Source of the DNA: a bacterium
Lineage (GTDB): Bacteria > Fidelibacterota > Marinisomatia > Marinisomatales > JAHJCW01
Direction of reading: 5' to 3'
Length of the DNA: 64,000 bases
Assembly (NCBI GenBank): GCA_028282845.1
Contig: JANQGY010000018.1
Coordinates: 1-64,000 of the forward strand
Below, piece after piece: positions 43,761-52,546 of the stretch. The notes under the pieces are model-generated. The model was not told the DNA's origin, did no database searches, and saw only the letters and a program-made list of their open reading frames with translations. Made by a program: the position numbers and the translations under genes. Numbering within the stretch: position 1 is the first letter of the stretch; each line of letters begins with the position of its first letter.

Positions 43761-44146
43761 TTATTCAATTGGGAATTATACTTATTATAAGTGAACATAA
43801 GTGCTATACCCATTCCAAAATCAACAATTCCTGAGAATAAAACTAAGAAGAAAGGATTTACAAACAGGAAATAGCTGAATAAGAATATTGTAGCACAAAA
43901 TTTTACCAATATCGAGTATCTTATCAGAATTGAATTGGATTCGATATTTGAGGCAGCTATTCCATAGGCGAATGCCATTACAATATGAAATATGCCGCCT
44001 TGGGTTATAAAAAAACGATGTTCTGACGGTACAATCTTAAAATAAGCTATCCAATCGGTTGGAAAGACTATCATGCCTAGTCCTACACCAAATGAATGCA
44101 GTGTCGTTAACCATAAAATAATTGTTAAAAGTTTTTTAAACGACAT
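43757..44146 (-). CDS. Small four-helix membrane protein
   Basis: 129 residues with four predicted membrane helices (near 8-28, 45-63, 72-92 and 98-118). No motif points to a known family. It overlaps the epimerase fusion gene by 4 bases and follows the protease gene, so it is part of the hyb-to-hyp operon. A cytochrome b-like role is not supported, since paired heme-binding histidines are absent. Confidence 0.6.
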   Translation of the reverse strand: MSFKKLLTIILWLTTLHSFGVGLGMIVFPTDWIAYFKIVPSEHRFFITQGGIFHIVMAFAYGIAASNIESNSILIRYSILVKFCATIFLFSYFLFVNPFFLVLFSGIVDFGMGIALMFTYNKYNSQLNK

Positions 44147-44168
44147 GATTAATAGTTATTATATAAAT

Positions 44169-44675
44169 TCAATTTGAAATAGATTTACAGTCAATATCCC
44201 ATTTGTCTAATTTGTTGACGATTAAAGTAAAAATTTCCGCAAGTTTATTTTCTATTGTAGCGCTCAATTCAATTCCCCTTTCAACTTTTTCCGGCTGAAC
44301 GCCGATGAGCACCATGTCAGGAGCTTCGATCTCTTGCAATTCAATGATGCTCAGTACATCGGAAAGACCGGCATGATGTAATGATAGTTTTGTATTAAAG
44401 CGATATTTGATCTCTTCATTCTGAAGTACGCCAACATACCCTGGTGCTTCCTGGAAATCTACCGCATCAATGATGATCATCTTTTTACAATCTTCAAAAT
44501 AGGGAACAAGGTCAATCCCGATGGTGCCACCGTCCACAAAATTTATATCAGGGGAAAAAGTGTAGGATTCTTGCAGCCTATTTAGTGTATGAATCCCTAC
44601 ACCTTCATCCCCCATCAATAAATTTCCGATTCCGAGAATCGTTACATCAATTGAATCTTGATAGTGTTTTGACAC
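44169..44675 (-). CDS. hybD: Hydrogenase maturation protease for the group 1c enzyme
   Basis: 168 residues from GTG 44675, giving VSKHYQDSIDVTILGIGN. A TTG 60 bases farther up would start deep in the large-subunit gene and is unlikely. The motif GNLLMGDEGVG is exact, with the nickel-binding Glu in place of the second Asp as in HybD/HyaD. The second acidic ligand is in MIIIDAVDF and the His in LSLHHAGLSD. It removes the C-terminal peptide of HybC. The 29-base overlap with the hybC 3' end is unusually long and couples the two. Confidence 0.88.
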   Translation of the reverse strand: MSKHYQDSIDVTILGIGNLLMGDEGVGIHTLNRLQESYTFSPDINFVDGGTIGIDLVPYFEDCKKMIIIDAVDFQEAPGYVGVLQNEEIKYRFNTKLSLHHAGLSDVLSIIELQEIEAPDMVLIGVQPEKVERGIELSATIENKLAEIFTLIVNKLDKWDIDCKSISN

Positions 44676-46359
44676 GTATTGTATCTTGCCTCTTATTATC
44701 GTGAACGTGTATTGCACAGGCCAAGCAAGGATCAAATGAGTGTATCGTTCTCAGTACTTCTAATGGTTTCTCCGGATCAGCTATTGGGTTACCGACCAAT
44801 GATGCTTCATAAGGACCTAGTTTATCGTTTTGATTGCGCGGTCCGGCATTCCAAGTTGAAGGAACTACACCCTGATAATTCTTGATCTTTCCATCTTTGA
44901 TCACAATCCAATGTGAAAGAACACCTCGAGGTGCTTCATGGAAACCAAATCCGGTTTGCTCACCTTTCGGGAATGTGGGTGCATTAAATGTTGCCACATC
45001 ACCTGAAGCTATATTGCTGATGAGCATATCGTAATTCTCACGAAGTACGTCAACTAATACATTGGTTCTTACGCAGCGTGCAGCATGTCTGCCTAATGTT
45101 GAATGCAGGGCATCAATACCGACTTTAGTACCGGCAATTGCACTTATCTTTTCAAGGGCAAGCGTGGCATATTTCTGAGTCGGTTTATGGCCGGCAGCAA
45201 ACATTGCCAACACATTTGATAATGGGCCAACCTGTGCCGGTTCATCATAAAATGTTGGAGCTTTTACCCATGAGTATTTATCGTCTTCCTTAAAATCTGT
45301 ATAGTATGGTTTTGTTTCTCCTTCATATGGATGCAATGCTTTTTCACCTTCATACCAAGCATGCTTTGAACTCTCCTTTACTCCGTTCATGAAGTATTTA
45401 TCTTGGAACGAGTTGATCGCTTTGAAAGTGCCTACGTCACCATTTTTAATATAACCACCTGGAGTCATGAATTTAGTTCCCTTTGAATCTGTCGGAAACT
45501 CAGGCACGCTCAAGTAATTTGTTACACCACTTCCGTAAGGTAGCCAATGAGCATATAGTGCACCGACCGCTGCAAGATCAACTAGATATACATTGCGTAC
45601 AAAATCTTCTAATTCATCAATCAATGTTTTAACATAGTACAGGCGTTCCATGTTAAGAGCTGCCTGATTATCAGGATTGATAGGATTAGATACTCCGCCA
45701 ACTGCCAAGTTTTGAATATGAGGTGTTTTGCTACCTAGTATCGATACAATCTTATTTGCTTTCCTTTGAAACTCAAAGGCTTCAAGGTAGTGAGCTGCTG
45801 CGATTAGATTTACCTCAGGTGGTAATTTCATTGCAGGGTGACCCCAATAACCATTAGCAAATATTCCAAGTTGTCCTGATGAAACAAACTTCTTCAGCTT
45901 ATCCTGAACAGCTTTGAACTCTTGAACGCCATTATTTGGCCACGGAGATAGGCTCTGCGCCAGTTTAGAAGCAGCATTTGGATCAGCTGAGAGAGCTGAT
46001 ACAACATCAACCCAATCAAGAGCAGAAAGATGATAGAAATGCACAATGTGATCATGAATACCATGAGCGGCAACGATCAAGTTCCTAATGAATTGTGCAT
46101 TTACTGGGACTTCTAAGTTTAGAGCATTCTCCACAGTTCTAACGGACGCTATAGCATGTACTGTAGTACACACACCACAGAACCGCTGCGTAAATATCCA
46201 TGCGTCGCGTGGATCTCTACCTACTAATATTTCCTCAATGCCTCTGAACATTTGTCCTGAGGACCAAGCATTCTTTACTTTGCCATTTTCAATATCGCAG
46301 TCTATTCGTAAATGGCCTTCAATTCTTGTAATTGGATCTACTGTAATTCTTTTTGCCAT
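44647..46359 (-). CDS. hybC: Group 1c [NiFe] hydrogenase large subunit (HybC-like)
   Basis: 570 residues. The NiFe site is formed by RFCGVCTTVHA (near 58-68) and DPCLACAIH near the C-terminus. The 19 residues after the last His are the cleaved maturation peptide. It has no signal of its own and is carried through the Tat system by the small subunit, so it works in the periplasm. The gene order small, ferredoxin, NrfD-type, large, protease is that of E. coli hydrogenase 2. It oxidises H2 and feeds the quinone pool. Confidence 0.96.
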   Translation of the reverse strand: MAKRITVDPITRIEGHLRIDCDIENGKVKNAWSSGQMFRGIEEILVGRDPRDAWIFTQRFCGVCTTVHAIASVRTVENALNLEVPVNAQFIRNLIVAAHGIHDHIVHFYHLSALDWVDVVSALSADPNAASKLAQSLSPWPNNGVQEFKAVQDKLKKFVSSGQLGIFANGYWGHPAMKLPPEVNLIAAAHYLEAFEFQRKANKIVSILGSKTPHIQNLAVGGVSNPINPDNQAALNMERLYYVKTLIDELEDFVRNVYLVDLAAVGALYAHWLPYGSGVTNYLSVPEFPTDSKGTKFMTPGGYIKNGDVGTFKAINSFQDKYFMNGVKESSKHAWYEGEKALHPYEGETKPYYTDFKEDDKYSWVKAPTFYDEPAQVGPLSNVLAMFAAGHKPTQKYATLALEKISAIAGTKVGIDALHSTLGRHAARCVRTNVLVDVLRENYDMLISNIASGDVATFNAPTFPKGEQTGFGFHEAPRGVLSHWIVIKDGKIKNYQGVVPSTWNAGPRNQNDKLGPYEASLVGNPIADPEKPLEVLRTIHSFDPCLACAIHVHDNKRQDTIRVKTLSRFN

Positions 46360-46374
46360 GAGTAAAACTCCCTA

Positions 46375-47520
46375 TTAAGATGTTGAATGTTTTATATTAG
46401 GTAAAACAGGTAGCCATTTAACAAATGCTAAATATGCCATTAATTCCATTGATATGATACCGAGCGTAATTAACAATTCACTTGCTGATGGCCAATAGTG
46501 CCAACCTTGTCCGGGATCAAAACCAACAAGGAACGCGTCGAATCGGTATACTGCTCCGGCTAATAGTAATAGCACAGCTGCAATAAACTGAACTTTAGCG
46601 TTTGACCTTTTATCCTTTGAAAATAAAAGGAGCATTGGGATAATGAACAGTAGGTTCTCGACTGTAAACATAGTTCCATTCACCCATCCATCATTGAAGA
46701 TTGTACCAAGTTCACCGCGCCAAATTAGATCGCCAAATCTGAACACTAAGTAGATGGCAACTAACCAAGCCATTAATTTTCCAATTTTACTTAAGATTGG
46801 AGTTTCCAAAGGTCTTTTAAATCCAATAGAGGAGTACAAGGATTCAAATACAACTACTGCATAACCCATTAAAATTGATGATATCAAAAATAATAACGGG
46901 AGCCATGCAGTTTGCCACAGAACCGATAATTTATTTCCGGCAATTATCATTAAAGTACCTAAGGATGATTGATGCATTGTCGGTAGCAATACTCCTATGG
47001 CAATGAATACGAAAAGTATCTTATTCATGAATCCGAGTAATTTTGTCTTATTGAATTTCTCCAAGAAGGCCGGTGTAAATTCAATCCATAATACAAGGAC
47101 ATAGGTTGCAACACAGAATGCTACTTCGAACATGATCGAATTCAGGTTTGCATGCCATGGTAGGAATACATTGTAGAGTTGCCAATATCGTCCAACATCA
47201 ATAAATATTGAAAAACCTGCGAGAGTGTAACCAAACACACTGGTTAAAACTGCAGGTCTCACTAATGGATGATATTGACCTTTATTCATTACATAGACCA
47301 AGATTGCCATGACATAGCCACCGCATCCAAGTGCAGTTCCTATAAGAACATCATACACAATCCACATACCCCATGGATAACCGTCAGATAGGTTTGTCAC
47401 AGCTCCAATACCAAAAATGAAACGTTTTATCAGTAAAATTCCTGCGATTCCAGCAAGTATAGCTAATATGATGAAAGGTTTAGTTATGATTTTACCACCA
47501 AGGGCTTTATTATCACTCAT
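46375..47520 (-). CDS. hybB: HybB/NrfD-type quinone-reactive membrane subunit
   Basis: 381 residues from ATG 47520. AAGGAGG lies 6 bases upstream, which decides this start against an ATG 54 bases higher. It has about ten membrane helices of the NrfD/PsrC family. This subunit takes electrons from the HybA ferredoxin to menaquinone. No heme-binding His pairs of cytochrome b type are needed in this family. Eight or more Trp residues at helix ends and the Gly-Trp-rich LSDGYPWGMWIVYD segment fit. Confidence 0.93.
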   Translation of the reverse strand: MSDNKALGGKIITKPFIILAILAGIAGILLIKRFIFGIGAVTNLSDGYPWGMWIVYDVLIGTALGCGGYVMAILVYVMNKGQYHPLVRPAVLTSVFGYTLAGFSIFIDVGRYWQLYNVFLPWHANLNSIMFEVAFCVATYVLVLWIEFTPAFLEKFNKTKLLGFMNKILFVFIAIGVLLPTMHQSSLGTLMIIAGNKLSVLWQTAWLPLLFLISSILMGYAVVVFESLYSSIGFKRPLETPILSKIGKLMAWLVAIYLVFRFGDLIWRGELGTIFNDGWVNGTMFTVENLLFIIPMLLLFSKDKRSNAKVQFIAAVLLLLAGAVYRFDAFLVGFDPGQGWHYWPSASELLITLGIISMELMAYLAFVKWLPVLPNIKHSTS

Positions 47521-47521
47521 C

Positions 47522-48508
47522 TTAACCTCCTTTCTCGGTTTCATTATGTGATTTATTTCCACGGTATGCTGCAACTAATAATCCGGCTAACAGAGCACCG
47601 GGGGCTATCAGACCTTTATAAATTGTATGTTGCAAGGTCTCTGATTTTCCGGCAGCCGATTTTTCAGGCAAGCGCGGTAAACCTAACTCATGGAAGGGTA
47701 CAGCCGATATTATCATGTACTGTGTTCCACCTGTTTCCTTTTCACCATAAATATAATTTACATATTTAGGTACCGTATGCTGAGCTGTTTCACCATCGGT
47801 CAGACTCTTGACAGGATACTGATATTTTTCCCCTTCAGTCAATGCTATTCTTTTGTGGGCTTCTTCCATCAAATCCTCAACTTTTCCATATAGCGAAGCT
47901 CCTGTGGGACAATAATAGCAGCATCCAGGTATTCCGCCTGTTTCTGTTACATGATCACACATTTGACATTTGACGATTTCAGGAAATGGATCATCCCATT
48001 CAAATTTGGGAATGTTAAATGGACAGGCAACCTGACAATATCGGCAACCAATACAGGCTTTTGCATCATAAGTCACAACGCCAGTAACAGGGTCTTTTAC
48101 AAGCGCTGTTACCGGACAAGCCGATACACAATCAGGATCCACACAGTGCATGCAAGCTTTTTTTACAAAGGCATACCCATTTTCTGCTCTATCCTTAACC
48201 GATGCATCTCCATTACGATACAATTTTATCTTATTAAGTGTTTTCGCTGAAAGATCATCAGCGTTATCCCAAATTGTTGGAACGTCTAAATCACCGACTT
48301 TATAAGACTGCTCAACCGGCATGTCATTGTATTCTTTGCAACCAACCTCGCATAGCTTGCATCCAATACACGCCGTAGCGTCAAATAGGATGCCGACAGC
48401 ATCGGGAGATAATTTTTTCTTCTCGCGGGCAAAAACTGATCCGGCAGTTGCCGCTGTAACGGCACCGGCAGAAATCACCTTGAAGAAATCTCTTCTATCA
48501 ATACTCAT
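47522..48508 (-). CDS. hybA: HybA-like ferredoxin subunit with Tat signal
   Basis: 328 residues. The Tat signal RRDFFKVISAGAVTAA lies at residues 5-20. Four 4Fe-4S clusters are indicated by CIGCKLCEVGC, CMHCVDPDCVSAC, CIGCRYCQVAC and CQMC with later Cys (CCYYC). A C-terminal hydrophobic helix (near 290-312) anchors it in the membrane. It carries electrons from the small subunit to HybB. Its stop lies within the HybB ribosome site (GGAGGTTAAG), so translation is coupled. Confidence 0.95.
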   Translation of the reverse strand: MSIDRRDFFKVISAGAVTAATAGSVFAREKKKLSPDAVGILFDATACIGCKLCEVGCKEYNDMPVEQSYKVGDLDVPTIWDNADDLSAKTLNKIKLYRNGDASVKDRAENGYAFVKKACMHCVDPDCVSACPVTALVKDPVTGVVTYDAKACIGCRYCQVACPFNIPKFEWDDPFPEIVKCQMCDHVTETGGIPGCCYYCPTGASLYGKVEDLMEEAHKRIALTEGEKYQYPVKSLTDGETAQHTVPKYVNYIYGEKETGGTQYMIISAVPFHELGLPRLPEKSAAGKSETLQHTIYKGLIAPGALLAGLLVAAYRGNKSHNETEKGG

Positions 48509-48519
48509 AACTAAACCTC

Positions 48520-49662
48520 CTAAGCTTTAGTTGATGAGTCTTGTGATTTTTCGCCTATTTTCTTTGCCGTATCAGAAACCAATTTGGCACCGGCTGCCAC
48601 TGCAGCAGCAGTAACAGTTGCTCCGGCAGCTGTAATTCCACCTTCTTTTTCGAAATGAATATCAGGATAGATTGAACCGGGCGTAAAGGTTTTTACTTCA
48701 GATTGTTCATGCACATGTTTGGTAAATCCTACACCTTCTTCCACGCAGCCAAAGCAGGGATGACCTGTCCCTACCGGCCATGAGTTTGAACCGACATCAC
48801 CGAACAAAATTGATGGACAATTAGCATAAGTTTCCGGTCCTTTGCAGCCTAATTTATAAAGACAATAACCTTCGCGGTGTCCCTCATCACCAAATTGTTC
48901 GGCAAACCTTCCTGCATCAAAATGTGGACGTCTTTCGCAATGCTCATGAATCAGTCTGCCATAACCGAATTTAGGTCTTCCTTTATCATCCAATTCAGGC
49001 AGTTTACCTAAAGTAAGGTAATACAGAACGGTTGAAAGAAAATTATAGGGGCTCGGTGGACATCCGGGGATATTAACAATCGGTTTATCTGTTAATATTT
49101 TGTGCAGAGGAGTGGCTCCGGTTGGATTTGAGAATGTGGACTGCACACCACCCCAAGATGAACATGAACCGATCGCTATTGCAGCAGCGCAATTTGCACC
49201 AACTTCTTGAACTGATTCGATGGCGGTTTTACCGGCAATTTTGCAATATATACCGTCGTCTTTGATTGGTATGGAACCTTCAACAACCATAATGTATTTG
49301 CCTTTGTTCTTTTCCATCGAATCGTGTAAAGCCTGTTCCACCTGATGGCCGGCAGCTACACTCAGAGTTTCGGAATAATCCAGTGAGATCAAATCCAGTA
49401 CCAAGGTTTCCACTTTGGGATGTGTGGCTCTAAGTAATGTTTCGGTACAACCGGTACACTCTTGAAAATGTAGCCAAATTACCGGCGGACGGGTCGGGTC
49501 TTCAATGGTTTTAGCAACCAATTTTGACATACTGAACGGTAAGCCCATTGTTGCGGCAATTGCTGTACAGAATTTCAGAAAATCGCGTCGTGAAAAGCCG
49601 AAGGCATCGAAGTTATTCGATATATTTTCAGCTAACGACTGCTTAATCTGCTGTCTTGACAT
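48520..49662 (-). CDS. hybO: Group 1c [NiFe] hydrogenase small subunit (HybO-like)
   Basis: 380 residues. The Tat signal RRDFLKFCTAIAATMG lies near residues 25-40. Cluster ligands occur in QECTGCTET, GSCSSWGG and PGCPPSPYNF (proximal), and HEHCERRPHFDAGRF, CLYKLGCKGPETYANC and CFGCVEEG (medial, distal). The protein ends with a hydrophobic Ala-rich helix (near 343-362) that could anchor it in the membrane. It forms the periplasmic heterodimer with HybC. Leads the hyb genes, 54 bases after the porin. Confidence 0.95.
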   Translation of the reverse strand: MSRQQIKQSLAENISNNFDAFGFSRRDFLKFCTAIAATMGLPFSMSKLVAKTIEDPTRPPVIWLHFQECTGCTETLLRATHPKVETLVLDLISLDYSETLSVAAGHQVEQALHDSMEKNKGKYIMVVEGSIPIKDDGIYCKIAGKTAIESVQEVGANCAAAIAIGSCSSWGGVQSTFSNPTGATPLHKILTDKPIVNIPGCPPSPYNFLSTVLYYLTLGKLPELDDKGRPKFGYGRLIHEHCERRPHFDAGRFAEQFGDEGHREGYCLYKLGCKGPETYANCPSILFGDVGSNSWPVGTGHPCFGCVEEGVGFTKHVHEQSEVKTFTPGSIYPDIHFEKEGGITAAGATVTAAAVAAGAKLVSDTAKKIGEKSQDSSTKA

Positions 49663-49716
49663 TGTGTTCCTCCTTAGCTAATTAGGGGATATTATTAGTT
49701 TGAAACGCATGAATTC

Positions 49717-50790
49717 TTAAAATTTGTATAAGAACGCTAATTGTCCGCGCAGAGCACTTGCTGTATCCATATTTTTATATTCTGTTGTCCAACTTGAAAA
49801 TTCAAATCCTATTAAAAAATTTTGTATTAAATCATAATAAATATTAGCAAAAACCGTTAGGTTTTTACTCCTTGCTCCGTTTAAAAGATCTTCATCACAC
49901 GGATCATCAAAAACTGCTCCGGTTGAAATACTATAGTGTGAGTTTGAGATATATTTAAGGTTAATCCACCCACCTTGAGAGTCAACTCCATCCATCGTAC
50001 TTGCATTTCCGATTCCCCCTAACATCGAAGCGGTATTTGATCCCACATAAAAACTGCCGTTTATTGTGAGGTTATCACCAAAATTTGAACTAATATCAAT
50101 AACTGATGACCAGGCAGTATATTTGCCATCATTTCCTAAGGTATCGCGCACAGCGTAATGCCCTGAAATTCCAATGGTATGATTTTTAAATATTTTGTGA
50201 GTTAATCTTCCTTGAAATTCAGGAATGACAGCGGCGGCTCCGTCATCAAAACCATCGCCGTTAATGTCGTCGCCGATGTTGCGGGCGATTCCCACCGTCC
50301 ATCCAAAATTGTTAACTGTGTTAAAAAGTTTAAGCATCGGTCGCCGGTAACCGATGTCACCTGCCCACCAAGCGACAGTATAATTTATGGTGGCAGGTAC
50401 AAGCGGTGAAATTATGTCCGAGTCCTGACCGGCACGAATTGTTAGGCGTGGTAGTTTGGCTTCGACATAAGCCTTACGAACCATAAAGCCGGGCTTATTT
50501 TCTCCGCCGCCGACTCCGTAAAGATCCACTTCTAATTTCCCGGATATTTCTCCCTTACTTAAAAGAAAACCAAAACGCGACTCGTTGGCGGTTATGTGAG
50601 TTGTCGGTATCGCTTCTTCTGAATTTGGAATCACCCAACGGGCAAAATTACCGGTTGATATTAAATCACTATTATAGCTCATATCGAGCTTGAAAAATCC
50701 GTACGGTTGAACCTTGAATTCGTTTTGACAATTTTCACCGGCATACAGTGTGATTGATAAAATTGATATGGTCGCAATGAGTCGTTTCAT
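49717..50790 (-). CDS. Porin-like outer-membrane barrel protein
   Basis: 357 residues with a signal peptide (residues 1-16, ending LYAGEN). The body consists of alternating amphipathic strands ending with a terminal Phe (FLYKF), typical of outer-membrane barrels. It resembles DcaP-type or trimeric porins: it opens with VQPYGFFKLDMSYNSD, has RAGQDSDIISP (the loop inside the pore) and AYVEAKL. It precedes the hydrogenase genes on the same strand with a 54-base gap, so it may be co-transcribed. A link to H2 metabolism is not known; H2 itself needs no porin. Confidence 0.78.
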   Translation of the reverse strand: MKRLIATISILSITLYAGENCQNEFKVQPYGFFKLDMSYNSDLISTGNFARWVIPNSEEAIPTTHITANESRFGFLLSKGEISGKLEVDLYGVGGGENKPGFMVRKAYVEAKLPRLTIRAGQDSDIISPLVPATINYTVAWWAGDIGYRRPMLKLFNTVNNFGWTVGIARNIGDDINGDGFDDGAAAVIPEFQGRLTHKIFKNHTIGISGHYAVRDTLGNDGKYTAWSSVIDISSNFGDNLTINGSFYVGSNTASMLGGIGNASTMDGVDSQGGWINLKYISNSHYSISTGAVFDDPCDEDLLNGARSKNLTVFANIYYDLIQNFLIGFEFSSWTTEYKNMDTASALRGQLAFLYKF

Positions 50791-51096
50791 TCTTAATTAA
50801 TCCTCTAAAATATCTTTTTTATTGATTGAATTTGAGCGGTGAATTTTGATGCGGTAAAGATATTCGGATACCGTTGGTTAAATACATTTTTAAAGATATT
50901 TTTTATGCGTATATCCAATTGCAGTATTTCGCGTGTTTCCCTAAATCTAAAGCGTATGCTACGGACAATGTAAAGTATATGTTTTAATTATACAACATAA
51001 AAAGATAACATTATCCCATTTCACCATTCAATTTTAATAATATTTATTATTTTATGGAGTATTTTTTTACATTCACATATTACTAGGAGAATAAAT
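50791..51096. promoter_or_regulatory. Divergent promoter region between the porin/hyb operon and the Crp/Fnr gene
   Basis: A 306-base gap with no gene. On the minus side the porin start is preceded by AGAGG; on the plus side AGGAG precedes the regulator ATG by 9 bases. A T-rich tract occupies 51030-51070. No full Fnr (TTGAT-N4-ATCAA) or Crp (TGTGA-N6-TCACA) site is visible, only loose half-sites near 50820 (TTGATTGAA). The regulator probably controls its own promoter here; the site is not determined. Confidence 0.5.
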
Positions 51097-51774
51097 ATGT
51101 CCGAGAAAACAAAGATATGGTATCTGCAAAATTTTAACCTGCTTAAAGGAATGAGCGAATCTTCAATGGAAATGATGAGTGAACACAGTCGAATGAAAAT
51201 ATCGTCTAAGAAAGCGGTAATCTATTTTCCGGAAGAAAGAAGTGACAATATTTATCTTCTAAAAGAAGGCAAAGTTAAAATTTCAAGAGTATCTGAAGAT
51301 GGTAAAAAAACTACCTTGAATCTTATCGGGCCCGGCGAAATATTCGGTGAGAGTGCTATTCTCGGACAGGAAAAACGCGAAAATATTGCCGAGGTTGTGG
51401 AAGATGCCGTGATTTGTTCCATTAACCGCAAAATGTTTCAGGAAATGTTGGCAATGAATCCTAAGCTCAATTTAAGTGTCAATAAATTAATCGGGCTTAG
51501 AATACGGAAGATTCAGGCTCACGTTGAGGATATTGTGTTTAAAGATGCCAAGGAAAGGGTGATAGCATTTTTAAAACGTTATACCAAATCTTTTGGCAAG
51601 CAAATGGTGGACAGTTGGATGGTCAGACCATTTTTAACGCACCAGGAAATCGCTGATCTAACAGCGACTTCACGCCAAACGGTCAATTCAATTTTGCAGG
51701 AATTAGTAGAAAATAAAGAAATAAAATATACCAGGCGCTTCTTTCAGGTGCTCAATACTGAATGGATTAATTAA
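51097..51774 (+). CDS. Crp/Fnr family transcriptional regulator
   Basis: 225 residues. The N-terminal cNMP-binding fold (about 10-130) has the typical strand pattern with IYLLKEGKVKISRV, GPGEIFGESAILG and an exposed ENIAEVVEDAVICSI. The C-terminal winged helix-turn-helix (about 150-220) reads LTHQEIADLTATSRQTVNSIL. The four Cys of an Fnr oxygen-sensing cluster are absent (one Cys only), so it is not a classical Fnr. It lies opposite the porin/hydrogenase operon and is a plausible regulator of it. The ligand is unknown. Confidence 0.9.
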   Translation: MSEKTKIWYLQNFNLLKGMSESSMEMMSEHSRMKISSKKAVIYFPEERSDNIYLLKEGKVKISRVSEDGKKTTLNLIGPGEIFGESAILGQEKRENIAEVVEDAVICSINRKMFQEMLAMNPKLNLSVNKLIGLRIRKIQAHVEDIVFKDAKERVIAFLKRYTKSFGKQMVDSWMVRPFLTHQEIADLTATSRQTVNSILQELVENKEIKYTRRFFQVLNTEWIN

Positions 51775-51833
51775 TTGCAATTTGTCGCTACAGCGACAGC
51801 AACCGAGACCTTTCCTAATTTACCTTATCTCTT

Positions 51834-52127
51834 ATGATAAGGGAAGAAAATGGCAAGATTGATGTAACGTTTTTGATGCGAAAATCGTGCCAAATGTGCC
51901 ACGATGTAAAGAATCGTATATCGGAATATATGAGAGGAAATAATAGTATTAATTATCAGATAATTGATCTTGACGACCACACAATTGAGTTTGAGAAACG
52001 CCACAGTTCGATCACGCCGGCTTTATGGGTGAATAACAGAATGTGGTTTGCCGGTGGTTTTGAAATTGCAAGATTTGATGATAAATTAAAGGACTTACTA
52101 CAAAAAAAAGGAGATTATCATGAATAG
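51834..52127 (+). CDS. Glutaredoxin/thioredoxin-fold small protein
   Basis: 97 residues with an early beta strand (VTFLMRKSC) followed by CQMC at about 19-22, the CxxC motif of thioredoxin-fold proteins, then an amphipathic helix, and TPALWVNN at the cis-Pro position. It resembles the glutaredoxin-like family DUF836. It is cytosolic by the absence of a signal peptide. It overlaps the DoxX-like gene by 8 bases. Redox partner unknown. Confidence 0.8.
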   Translation: MIREENGKIDVTFLMRKSCQMCHDVKNRISEYMRGNNSINYQIIDLDDHTIEFEKRHSSITPALWVNNRMWFAGGFEIARFDDKLKDLLQKKGDYHE

Positions 52128-52479
52128 TTTGACAAACACAGGCCGCATATTGTTCGCCTTGCCCTTTGCCGTCTTTGGATTGATGCATTTTATGGCCGCC
52201 GGTGATATGGCCGGATTAGTACCGGGTTGGGTACCGGGCGGTGTTTTTTGGGTTTATTTAACAGGCTTAGCTTTAATTGCCGCAACAATTGCGATAATAG
52301 CCAAAAAACATATTTCGCTTGCTGCATTGTTGTTAGGTATTTTGATGTTTGTTTTTGTATTGACAATTCATCTTCCGGGAGTAATGGGAGGCAACCAAAT
52401 GTCAATGTCCGGTCTGTTGAAAGATTTTGCCTTAGGTGGAGCGGCATTTATGATATCAGGACTTTTTAAAGATTCCTAA
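52120..52479 (+). CDS. DoxX-like small membrane protein
   Basis: 119 residues with four predicted membrane helices. N-terminal RILFALPFAVFGLMHFM and the Gly-Trp-Val-Pro-Gly loop (VPGWVPGG) are typical of DoxX/DoxD-like proteins (SURF4 fold). They may take part in thiosulfate or other redox reactions at the membrane. Pairing with a thioredoxin-fold protein, by an 8-base overlap, fits this. The convergent glycerol-3-phosphate dehydrogenase gene lies immediately downstream, sharing a terminator. Confidence 0.75.
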   Translation: MNSLTNTGRILFALPFAVFGLMHFMAAGDMAGLVPGWVPGGVFWVYLTGLALIAATIAIIAKKHISLAALLLGILMFVFVLTIHLPGVMGGNQMSMSGLLKDFALGGAAFMISGLFKDS

Positions 52480-52505
52480 TATTTGAGGGATAACCTCCTA
52501 GTGGG

Positions 52506-52546
52506 AATGGGAAAGTGAAATCTTAAGTAGCTTTCCCATTTTTTTT
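52506..52546 (+). terminator. Rho-independent terminator
   Basis: The perfect stem AATGGGAAAG / CTTTCCCATT (10 bp, 15-base loop) is followed by 8 T residues at 52539-52546. It ends the plus-strand transcript of the DoxX-like gene. The right half overlaps the 3' end of the convergent dehydrogenase gene. Confidence 0.85.

Noticed and set aside
44676..44735. Longer start of the group 1c protease at 44735
   Set aside because: It would begin with TTG deep inside the large-subunit gene and add 20 residues absent from the family.
50815..50850. Fnr or Crp box in the porin/regulator gap
   Set aside because: Only one half-site (TTGATTGAA) is present; no matching second half at the right spacing.
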